From assembly GCA_965203305.1 (NCBI GenBank), contig OZ241874.1, forward strand, positions 248,001 through 312,000: 64,000 bases of DNA, in the 5' to 3' direction. This DNA is from Bin80 sp965203305. Its GTDB lineage: Bacteria > Bacteroidota > Rhodothermia > Rhodothermales > Bin80. Positions 17,833 to 25,507 of this stretch are shown piece after piece. How positions within the stretch are numbered: the stretch's first letter is position 1; every line of letters starts with the position of its first letter. The notes under the pieces are model-generated. The model saw nothing but the letters and a program-made list of their open reading frames with translations, did not search any database and was not told the DNA's origin. Made by a program: the position numbers and the translations under genes.

Positions 17833-19362
17833 ATGCCTGCGACAGCCCAATACGAAGAGACTGATGAGCGGACTGAAAAGAAAGACCTGAAACTTGAGGT
17901 GACGGATTTCGGACCAATTGCCAAGGCAGACGTTGATCTGAGGCCACTCATGGTGTTCGTGGGGGCCAGCAATACGGGGAAGTCCTATCTGGCGATCCTG
18001 ATCTATGCGTTACATCGTTTTTTCAACGGCGGTACATACTCTGGTAAGAGACATTCTTTTGGAGGATGGCGGTCCCGACTGGAGTGGGGTTTCGGCGATT
18101 TCTCCGAAGAGGAAATTAACACCCTGTCAGGCTCAATAAATGCTATTGAGATCAATTCTTCACCGCCAAATCAAGGCAGCATTGTCCTGCCCCCTCCATT
18201 CGCTGACAGACTTCGCTCTGGATTTAGTCAACAGATGGATACATTATCCCATGAAATCGTCAGATGCTTCGGGGTTGACGAAATTGACAGACTGGTTCGC
18301 AGGAACCAGGCGGTGAGGGAGTCGTGTCTCGTGATGCGGCAATCTGTCGGGGATCCTCCATATTCTGTTCATCACACGGTTTCGCTCAGTGAGATCCCCG
18401 CTTTTGAAACTATGATCCCGGAGAAGATACCAATTCCGATTGACTCCAGAGCCGGGGACAGAAGGCAAGAAAAGTGGCTTGAACGCATGCTATATCTCTT
18501 CCGGGAGGATCAGGATATAGAATATCGCCTGTTCGTGATCCAAGATCTTTTGTCATCGCTTGGCAATGTACTGATACCATCGCTGTTTGGCACCCTGCAC
18601 TCGCCCGCCTATTACCTGCCCGCAGACCGGACCGGTGTCATGCATGCGCACAATGTGGTGGTCAACGCTTTGATTGCGAGTGCATCGGCTGCGGGCATTA
18701 TCCCTGCCGCTAACACGCCAATGCTTTCTGGGGTGCTGGCAGATTTCCTCGAACAGTTAGTTGGATTTGAGCCAATTCGGAAGGGCAAACGGGATCTTGG
18801 CAGAAGCATCGAAGATAATATTCTTGACGGAGCGATTCGCATCACGCGACCAGCCAACTATCCGAATTTCACGTATCGGCCACGCGGCTGGGAAGAAGAT
18901 CTCACGCTGGCAAACGCGTCTTCCATGGTTTCGGAGCTCGCACCCGTGGTATTGTATCTCCGTCATGTGATTAAGCCAGGCAATGTCTTGATTGTGGAGG
19001 AACCAGAATCTCATCTGCATCCGGCAATGCAGGTCAAATTCATACGTGAAATTGCCGCACTCATCAAGATCGGTGTTCGGGTAATCGTCACCACGCACAG
19101 CGAATGGTTGCTGGAAGAATTAGCCAACATAGTGCGTCGATCACATCCCAAAGTTCGGCACAACGGTAGCGACGAGATAGCCCTGGATACTGGTCAAGTG
19201 GGTGTATGGCTGTTTGAACCGGAGAAGTACCTTGAGGGTACAGTTGTAAAAGAGGTGTACCTTGATGATTCCAACCTGTATTCCTCTGGCTTTGATGATG
19301 TTGCATATGCTCTGCACAACGATTCAGCTGACATCACAAGCCTCATTGAGAACAACTCGTGA
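17833..19362 (+). CDS. AAA ATPase of the SMC/OLD-like class, first gene of a two-gene putative defence operon
   Basis: 509 residues. After an acidic N-terminus, a RecF/OLD-style start (LEVTDFGPIAKADVDLRPL) leads into a P-loop at about residues 44-51 (GASNTGKS). A long middle region follows, then an ABC-type Walker B near 384-392 (VLIVEEPESHLHP) and a switch region VRVIVTTHSEWLLEEL. The EEPESHLHP signature is shared by ATPases of OLD, Gabija, Septu, PARIS and AbiL-type systems, but no TOPRIM domain follows. The stop overlaps the start of the next gene, so the two products probably act together. Function is inferred from family and operon, not known. Confidence 0.85.
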   Translation: MPATAQYEETDERTEKKDLKLEVTDFGPIAKADVDLRPLMVFVGASNTGKSYLAILIYALHRFFNGGTYSGKRHSFGGWRSRLEWGFGDFSEEEINTLSGSINAIEINSSPPNQGSIVLPPPFADRLRSGFSQQMDTLSHEIVRCFGVDEIDRLVRRNQAVRESCLVMRQSVGDPPYSVHHTVSLSEIPAFETMIPEKIPIPIDSRAGDRRQEKWLERMLYLFREDQDIEYRLFVIQDLLSSLGNVLIPSLFGTLHSPAYYLPADRTGVMHAHNVVVNALIASASAAGIIPAANTPMLSGVLADFLEQLVGFEPIRKGKRDLGRSIEDNILDGAIRITRPANYPNFTYRPRGWEEDLTLANASSMVSELAPVVLYLRHVIKPGNVLIVEEPESHLHPAMQVKFIREIAALIKIGVRVIVTTHSEWLLEELANIVRRSHPKVRHNGSDEIALDTGQVGVWLFEPEKYLEGTVVKEVYLDDSNLYSSGFDDVAYALHNDSADITSLIENNS

Positions 19363-19838
19363 TGGAATCATTGGATGACATCAGCCAAAGGTTTGACGAG
19401 GCATGTCTGGTAAGTGGCGGGCTGAACAAGGACGGATGTAAAGTGGTGATGGCTGGCGTATCTGATCGTATTGTTGTTGATTTTGACAGGTCCGGCTCGC
19501 CATTGGCAACAAACATGACGCGCTGTGACTACCTTCTGGTTACTAGAGGGAAAAGTAAGGATATGAGCGGCTGGGTGGTGATCATTGAACTGAAGCGTGG
19601 AGGATTGGACGCAAGTAAGGTCATTCAGCAATTGCAGGCAGGTGCTTCTGTTGCTGAGAAGTTCATCTTTTCAAGCGAAGCACAAGGATTCCAGTTCAAG
19701 CCTGTTGTAGTCTGCGGTAAACGAAACAAACACCAGCCCAAGAAACTGAGGCGTAACAGGATCAGATTCCATGAGTATAGAGAAACTATTAGGATGATGA
19801 GGTGTGGGGACAGTCTGAGGGCGGTGCTTGGACAATGA
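19362..19838 (+). CDS. Small protein with a PD-(D/E)XK-like motif, partner of the AAA ATPase
   Basis: 158 residues from the ATG at 19362 (a GTG one codon earlier also overlaps the ATPase stop). The centre holds CDYLLVT, then WVVIIELKRGG (numbered D57, E77, K79 from the GTG), followed by a helix with VIQQLQAGA and a strand FKPVVVCG. This spacing of D, ExK and a downstream Q-containing helix is what a compact PD-(D/E)XK nuclease fold shows. The C-terminus is basic (RNKHQPKKLRRNRIRF). I do not recognise a named family. Coupling to an EEPESHLHP ATPase suggests a sensor/effector pair. Confidence 0.7.
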   Translation: MESLDDISQRFDEACLVSGGLNKDGCKVVMAGVSDRIVVDFDRSGSPLATNMTRCDYLLVTRGKSKDMSGWVVIIELKRGGLDASKVIQQLQAGASVAEKFIFSSEAQGFQFKPVVVCGKRNKHQPKKLRRNRIRFHEYRETIRMMRCGDSLRAVLGQ

Positions 19839-20195
19839 GGCGTACTCTCGGATTCATGTCTCTTAACGTATGCTGAGGCTCTTGCAAAAACATCTGTACA
19901 CCTGCCCCGATGTGCCTTTAAGCACTCTCAGAGCAGTATTTCTCTATCATCCGGGATTTTCGCAAGAGGCTCTACAGACTGGTTTCCTATGTTGAAGGTC
20001 ATTTCAAGCGCAGAGGTAATGGCACACCAGATGACCATCAAATCAAGGGCGGAGAAGGGGCTGATTCCCCCTCTTCTCAGAGCACGCATATCACTCAAAA
20101 TCATTCGCTGAAGAGCCATTGTATGTCCAGCATTTATCGGTTTTTTCATACTCGCAGGGTTTCGCTTCCAGATGGTCGGATATTACAGACACTCC
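19839..20195. other. Intergenic region with a small inverted-repeat element
   Basis: It contains the repeat at 19875-19974. A 73-residue minus-strand frame (start at 20149) runs into that repeat; I cannot support it as a gene. Confidence 0.4.
19875..19974. repeat. ~100-bp MITE-like element, family 2, copy 1
   Basis: It starts GAGGCTCTTGCAAAA and ends TTTTCGCAAGAGGCTC, imperfect inverted repeats of each other. A second element with the same ends lies at 22478-22575. No ORF fits inside. Confidence 0.6.
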
Positions 20196-21047
20196 CTAGT
20201 TTCTCTTCAATACGCAGTAACGATACAGACTAAGAGTTTTTTGCCAGTCTTCTGGATAGGTTGCTACCGCATGCCCTTGTCCATACTTCTCGGCAAGATC
20301 TACGACCGAGTTGGATTCGACAATTTGGAGCGGAGTCTCTTCCTCAAAGACTGACAGGTCCGGGAACCCCGCCGTGAAAGATACACCAAGCGCGTTCTCT
20401 ACTCCCTCAATTCTTTTTAAGTCTTCCCCGCTATTCAATTCTCTGTTCTGCAGATCCATTGCGAAATAGTCGAAGGCAATCTGGAATGCAGGCATCCTGC
20501 TTTCCAACCGGTTCAGAAAACGGATAATACTCTCAGGTAGCAAGTACATCGTGTTTCCCTCCCACAGAATTGAAGTAGGTGCGTCAAGCTTCAGACCAAG
20601 GCTGGCAAGCTCTGCGGGGACATCAATTTCGAGGTAATTGCCCGGGACAGAAGGCTGCCGAGAAAATCCGTTTCGTTCAAAAATAGAGCATTTGTAGTCC
20701 AGGACAGCTTTTTGGTCTACCTCAAAGAAATTAACACTTGAATCTCTGAACCGGTGTGCCCGTATGTCAAAGCCTCCACCAAGTAGTACGAACTGTCTGA
20801 TTCCGTTCGCAATACCGTGTTCAACTATATGATCAAAGTAGCAGGTGCGGAAGCGGATCATGGTCGTTGCAGGCGGAAAAGCCGCGTCCATTTTACGAGC
20901 TGCTTCTTGGGCCCATTCATTGGAAAACCATCCTGAATAGGGGTCATGGAAGAGTGGCTCCGTTTTTTCAGATTCCATGGCCCGGATGGATGCAATTACA
21001 AAGGCGGTTGCTCCAATTTCGTTGATGTCAAATGTATGCTCACTCAT
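20196..21047 (-). CDS. SAM-dependent methyltransferase of the LCM/TIGR00027 type
   Basis: 283 residues. The N-terminus FVIASIRAMESEKTEPLFHD, the SAM-binding motif FVLLGGGFDIRAHRF at about 87-100, the acidic ribose-binding strand VNFFEVDQ shortly after, and ILWEGNTMYLLPESI are the marks of the leucine carboxyl methyltransferase-like family (COG3315). Bacterial members methylate small molecules; the substrate here is unknown. It is a single gene on the minus strand, 155 bp downstream of the oxidoreductase at 21203-22207 in the same orientation, and the two may be cotranscribed. Confidence 0.88.
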   Translation of the reverse strand: MSEHTFDINEIGATAFVIASIRAMESEKTEPLFHDPYSGWFSNEWAQEAARKMDAAFPPATTMIRFRTCYFDHIVEHGIANGIRQFVLLGGGFDIRAHRFRDSSVNFFEVDQKAVLDYKCSIFERNGFSRQPSVPGNYLEIDVPAELASLGLKLDAPTSILWEGNTMYLLPESIIRFLNRLESRMPAFQIAFDYFAMDLQNRELNSGEDLKRIEGVENALGVSFTAGFPDLSVFEEETPLQIVESNSVVDLAEKYGQGHAVATYPEDWQKTLSLYRYCVLKRN

Positions 21048-21202
21048 GGTGACGAGAGGTTGAAAGGTTGGGATAAAGACACCGTGTACAAATTGTTTCC
21101 AGGTGATGTGTTGACGTAACTTTTGCCACTATATTGCCGGTTTCTGTACCCGTCCATTTACGGTGAGGTCTATGGTTGTATGTATACAATTGACTTCCGG
21201 GA

Positions 21203-22207
21203 TCAGGAATAGTGTACTCGAACATGTTTTCCTGTGTGTGCTGATTTTTTGACTGCCAGGGCAACTGCCAGAGAGCGGAGCCCGTCTTCTGCTGTCGCGG
21301 CCGGTTTTTCTGTGCCTTGAATGGCCCGATTAAAACAGTCAACGGCATATTCGTAAAGGTTCACATGGGGCGGAAGCTTAACGGGTTTCTTTTGATTTCC
21401 CCGACGAAGTGTAATGTGTCCGACGGGCCGCTGTGTCATAACATCTGAGGCAATGAGGGATCCCTCTGTGCCATGGATTTCGAGTCCTGTTCCAGCGTGA
21501 CCAATCACGAACGAATCATGGAATTGTGCAAGTATACCACTGTCCAACCGCATGACTCCCATAACGGTATCTTCAATTCCGTGCTTTTCGAAACCATGGG
21601 AGGAACTGACCGCCATTACGGATTCAACCTCGTCGTTCAGGATAAATCGCAGAGTATCTGTGTCGTGAACTGTGACATCAAGAATGACTCCGGCACCGGC
21701 TGAATGATCCTTGATTCGCCATGTTCGCAGATATGGAGGCAGAAGGACGGCGTGAAATACCCTAGCCGCAATGGGAGAGCCAATGGCACCGTTCTGAACC
21801 AGTTCACGGAGCTTGCGATGGGTGACCGCATTACGAAGGTGATGGTTAGTCCCCATAACAAGTCCGGCTTTTGAGACGGTGCGTATCATCTGCTTTGCGC
21901 CAGCAAGTGAAAGTGCCAGAGGCTTCTCACAAAGGACATGCTTCTTTGCAGCGGCGACGGCAAGTGTTTGTGGCTTGTGCAGTTCATTCTTGGTTCCCAC
22001 ATAAACGACATCAATATCCAGATTTGCGAGAAATGCATCCAGTTTTGTGTAGGAGTGCTCAATACCAAACTGCTTCTGAAAATTTTGTCCTCGCTCTCTG
22101 GATTGACTCAAAATGGCAATTACCCGACTTCCCGAGCATCTATTAATGGCATTGATCATCCATTCTTTTGCAATTGTACTTGCCCCTATAATTCCCCAGT
22201 TAATCAT
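21203..22207 (-). CDS. Gfo/Idh/MocA-family oxidoreductase
   Basis: 334 residues. There is a Rossmann NAD(P)-binding start WGIIGASTIAKEW at residues 4-16, the family motif CEKPLAL with the conserved EKP at 94-96, NHHLRN, and a C-terminal substrate domain with DVTVHDTDTLRF, including the catalytic-type Asp/His. Such enzymes oxidise or reduce sugars and inositols with NAD(P). No signal peptide, so cytoplasmic, unlike the Tat-exported relative at 59590. The substrate cannot be inferred. Confidence 0.88.
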   Translation of the reverse strand: MINWGIIGASTIAKEWMINAINRCSGSRVIAILSQSRERGQNFQKQFGIEHSYTKLDAFLANLDIDVVYVGTKNELHKPQTLAVAAAKKHVLCEKPLALSLAGAKQMIRTVSKAGLVMGTNHHLRNAVTHRKLRELVQNGAIGSPIAARVFHAVLLPPYLRTWRIKDHSAGAGVILDVTVHDTDTLRFILNDEVESVMAVSSSHGFEKHGIEDTVMGVMRLDSGILAQFHDSFVIGHAGTGLEIHGTEGSLIASDVMTQRPVGHITLRRGNQKKPVKLPPHVNLYEYAVDCFNRAIQGTEKPAATAEDGLRSLAVALAVKKSAHTGKHVRVHYS

Positions 22208-23010
22208 AACCTCGTGCCGAAATCTGTTTGAATCTGTCTGAATTTAGTCATATTCCCTGGAATAAATTTCTTTTCTCTCGCGTCTTCCCATAGTACTGTT
22301 TTGAGGCTTGGATGCCTCTAGCCTATCCGATGCAGGTATCGTGTCCTTACAATCAACCGGGACCTGATTTTATATGACTGGTAATAATACCAATTCAGAA
22401 AGTTTTGAAGGGTTAAATACCGGATAAAGGTAGCGGTATACAGGTATAATCACTGATTTTACGGCTGTGTATCCATAGAGCCTCTTGCAAAAATCACAGA
22501 TAACGAAGAAACATTGCTCTGGGAATGCTTACGGGCATATCAGATCAGACATGAATATATTTTTGCAAGAGCTTCAGACAGTTTCTCCCCAGAAAAAGAG
22601 GAGGGGGAAGAATCCACGACACCCAAATCGGGGAAAGACCATCTTGGACAGGATACCCCACAGGGCAAAGACCCTTCTGGCAGTGATCAAGATACAGACA
22701 TGGGGATGGAGAGATAACACTCTCTCCCTGCATTCATGCGGATTTAACTGGATAATTCTCTCTCTATTCGTACCTGCCTCCCTTCCCTCTCGTAAATGTG
22801 GTCCTATCGTCCCAGCCACTTTTGCTTCATCCAATCCTTCAGAAAGCCGCCATATCAGTCTTCGGAACTAACCCGGTATTTTCTCGTCCAACACAGACAC
22901 GACCCAAACAACGATGTTTCGCTCTGAGCACCCCATGATCCAAGGGAAAAAATGAGAAATTGAAGTGGTAGAACAGAAAATAGTCGGGGAGGGTACATAA
23001 ATCGGCAGAC
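22208..23010. other. Unassigned region with a family 2 MITE-like element
   Basis: Apart from the repeat at 22478-22575 there is no recognisable gene. Short overlapping frames on both strands in 22485-22871 look like chance. Confidence 0.4.
22478..22575. repeat. ~98-bp MITE-like element, family 2, copy 2
   Basis: It begins GAGCCTCTTGCAAAAAT and ends ATTTTTGCAAGAGCTTC, an inverted repeat with one gap. It shares its ends with 19875-19974. The interior is not coding. Confidence 0.6.
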
Positions 23011-23505
23011 TTGCAAAAAATTTTATTCGGGGATGAGGTGTGGGAAGTGGCGGATGTTTCAGGGAGAAAGGTTGCGTTTTCTCCAGTAGCCGAACCAGAC
23101 TTCCTAACAGGACGTACTTGGGACGGACCTAGTATAAGGATAGGGGTTGGGGATTTGGGATTGAGCAATATCTTTTTTGCGAATAATAAGCCTTTAATTC
23201 ATCACCTGATCCCACACACAGAATCCCCACCATTCCTCTTTTACCACTCAGTATTGTCGGTGGACGAGAAGTTTATGGGGGCTTTTGGCATGGCAAAGAT
23301 TGAGGCACCCTTTATGATGATGAGTACCTCAACACACACTCGTTTTACTGAGGGGCAAGTACAATTCACACAGTTGCTGACACTGCTTCCTGCCCCGTTG
23401 AATATTTCGTTTAAAACGAAAGCCTGCGGGATGCATATATTCATGTTCAACATGGCGGGAGCAAAGGAGGCGATTGGGGAGGTTTGTCCGCACATATTTC
23501 AATGA
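23011..23505 (+). CDS. Unknown protein, first of two tandem paralogues
   Basis: Up to 164 residues from TTG 23011; the true start is unclear and no signal peptide is visible, so the gene may be truncated at its 5' end. It contains WEVADVSGRKVAFSP at the N-terminus, MGAFGMAKIEAPFMMM in the middle and ends in a helix with a cysteine: FMFNMAGAKEAIGEVCPHIF. The next gene shows the same pattern (WEVIDN...KVAVSP, ...FDMTGAREAVKRACPEIF). A C-terminal helix of this kind (F-x-x-x-G-x-x-x-A plus Cys) is common in small periplasmic proteins. I know no function. Confidence 0.6.
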   Translation: MQKILFGDEVWEVADVSGRKVAFSPVAEPDFLTGRTWDGPSIRIGVGDLGLSNIFFANNKPLIHHLIPHTESPPFLFYHSVLSVDEKFMGAFGMAKIEAPFMMMSTSTHTRFTEGQVQFTQLLTLLPAPLNISFKTKACGMHIFMFNMAGAKEAIGEVCPHIFQ

Positions 23506-23509
23506 ACTC

Positions 23510-24002
23510 ATGTGGGAAGTAATAGACAACTATATTCTGAAAGATGGAACGGGAGAGCCGGGCAAGGTCGCGGTATCGCCTTCTACCTTAGGAGATACCA
23601 CTGTATCAGGGTACCCAATGCACACTCCCGAGATGCGATTGTTCGTCACCCGCGTAGGGGTAACTACATTGGCAGACATCTCAGACAAGCCAATCCTGCA
23701 CTCGTTCCGCCCAAACTACACCATGTATGGCAGGTCATCCTACACCTTTTATATCCACGCAGATGGCTCAAGGTTTCGATGCAACAGGTCTTGCGGATGA
23801 CGATCCGCACTACATGATCCTGCACATCAATGAACCGGATTACGGGTTAATGAATGTGGCGAAATGGTGTACAAAGAAGCTCCTTGAGTTCCCCACTGTT
23901 ACTATGGGCATTCAAGCAAAGAGATCAGGGACATTGTATTACAAGTTTGATATGACGGGAGCCAGAGAGGCAGTCAAGCGGGCGTGTCCCGAAATATTTT
24001 GA
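23510..24002 (+). pseudogene. Unknown protein, second tandem paralogue, with a frameshift
   Basis: It starts at ATG 23510, four bases after the preceding stop. The first frame reads MWEVIDNYILKDG through KVAVSPSTLG to SSYTFYIHADG. The matching C-terminal half (FDATGLADDDPHYMILHINE ... YYKFDMTGAREAVKRACPEI) lies in the next frame, shifted by one base near 23765. The combined product of ~163 residues equals its neighbour in length and motif order, so this is a duplicate pair. Role unknown. Confidence 0.55.
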
Positions 24003-24196
24003 TTGTACGGCAACTGTGATCCAAAACACGCAGGGGTTCGCATAGGTTTCAAGAAAGAATAAAGAGACTTATAAAGGAAACTGTACGCACAAACCCCATG
24101 CGGCCGGACTCCTCTCTGTCATTTGACGGGTCGTCGGGATAGGGATTCCCTCCTCGTCTGCGAATCGGTATATATCCCCGTTTCGGGATGTAGATA

Positions 24197-24484
24197 GTGT
24201 CTGTCCGAAAATTCAGAATATCGCCAATATATGCCGTTTAGAGAGCGTATGAGGGGTTTTTGGAGATATTTTTTGGTATTTTTCCTGACGAAGATGGAAA
24301 CCCTTTAGCGGATTGGAGCATGAAATCTCCGAACAGCGTCCATAAACACGCAATCTTCGTGCAAGATTTCCCCGAATCTCTCATAGCGAACAAGCATCTG
24401 AATCGCGCCATACATGACGCTGTGGGGCAAAATGCCCCTGAAATCCCCCGTATTGGGGGTTGCTGTGAATTTTCGGACAGACAC
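24197..24484. mobile_element. ISNCY-related MITE, copy 1 (288 bp)
   Basis: Ends are GTGTCTGTCCGAAAATTC and its exact inverse. Flanking TAGATA at 24191-24196 and 24485-24490. The short frames inside are present on both strands and not protein-like. It is directly followed by copy 2, sharing the middle TAGATA. Confidence 0.88.
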
Positions 24485-24490
24485 TAGATA

Positions 24491-24778
24491 GTGTCTGTCC
24501 GAAAATTCAGAATATCGCCAATATATGCCGTTTAGAGAGCGTATGAGGGGTTTTTGGAGATATTTTTTGGTATTTCTCCTGACGAAGATGGAAGCCCCTT
24601 GGCGGACTGGAGCATGAAATCCCTGAACAGCGTCCATAAACACGCAATCTTCGTGCAAGATTTCCCCGAATCTCTCATAGCGAACGAGCATCTGAATCGC
24701 GCCATACATGACGCTGTGGGGCAAAATGCCTCTGGAATCCCCCGTATTGGGGGTTGCTGTGAATTTTCGGACAGACAC
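24491..24778. mobile_element. ISNCY-related MITE, copy 2 (288 bp)
   Basis: Nearly identical to copy 1 and in the same orientation, joined by one TAGATA and followed by another at 24779-24784. The pair interrupts a TnpB remnant. Confidence 0.88.
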
Positions 24779-25197
24779 TAGATATGTCCGTCTGTGATCT
24801 TGACATCCTGCGAAATCGTAAAGGAGGGCCGTGTGCGATCTCTGGACTTAAACCGAGGCTGGTGGGCCCGTCCGGCAAAGAAGTTCTCGAATGCCTGCGA
24901 CAGCTGTTTCAGGGTATGGCGAACACAGGCAAAAGAGTATTCCTGCAGCCATGCATACGCAGGATCATTTCGCAATTGTGTGAATTCCGTAAAGAGGATC
25001 CGCCAGTCGGTCGAAGACATGGTAGTGCCATTCTCTTTCGCGGTTGCAACCTGCGCCTGATTCTTTGCCAGGAAAAAATCCCAGACCATTCTGCACGCCC
25101 CACACATGGCAAACAGGAAAATGGCATTGTCCAGCGTAACAGGAATCAGCCTGTAGCGCACGCCACAATACGCCTTCCCGTTCCGTGTTTCTGGCAT

Positions 25198-25507
25198 CTA
25201 TTCCTCCGGTATTGCTGGAAGCACTTGGAACCCCCGAACCAGACGCTCTGTCCCGTGTTTGTTACAGTTTCCTTTATAACTCCCCTATACTACATGTGAG
25301 TAACTTGGATACCATCTCTGTTCCCGGCTCGCGGATTTTGCTGGCTAAGTCCCAATAGAAACATGATTCGGGGTTTCACCTGTGCCTGTACTGGCATCCG
25401 TGAAGTTAGATATCTTGTCCGGGTTTTGGAGGAATTGGTTGAAAATCCTAAGAAAAGAGCCACCGAATTCAAATCTTGCAAGGCCGGAATCTCATTATTT
25501 GTACATA
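25198..25507. other. Intergenic region
   Basis: No gene or clear signal seen between the TnpB remnant start and the helicase 3' end. Confidence 0.4.

Larger units (their letters stand above)
24137..25197 (-). pseudogene. TnpB/OrfB (IS200/IS605 type) remnant, split by two tandem MITEs
   Basis: From ATG 25197 the minus strand encodes the N-terminal part of TnpB: YRLIPVTLDNAIFLFAMCGA followed by CRMVWDFFLAKNQ, TLKQLSQAFENFFAGRAHQP and SFTISQDVKITDG. The frame stops at 24778, inside a MITE. If both MITEs and the extra target copies (24191-24784) are taken out so that one TATCTA remains, the frame resumes as HIYIPKRGYIPIRRRGGNPYPD, the normal TnpB continuation, then loses similarity at about 24137. 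The RuvC nuclease region is absent. This was a dead or dying TnpB; no reRNA can be assigned. Confidence 0.82.

Noticed and set aside
24305..24778. Protein family of 75-157 residues repeated at 24.3, 24.6, 43.5 and 61.1 kb
   Set aside because: These frames lie wholly inside MITE copies, occur on both strands and reflect the repeated DNA, not a gene.
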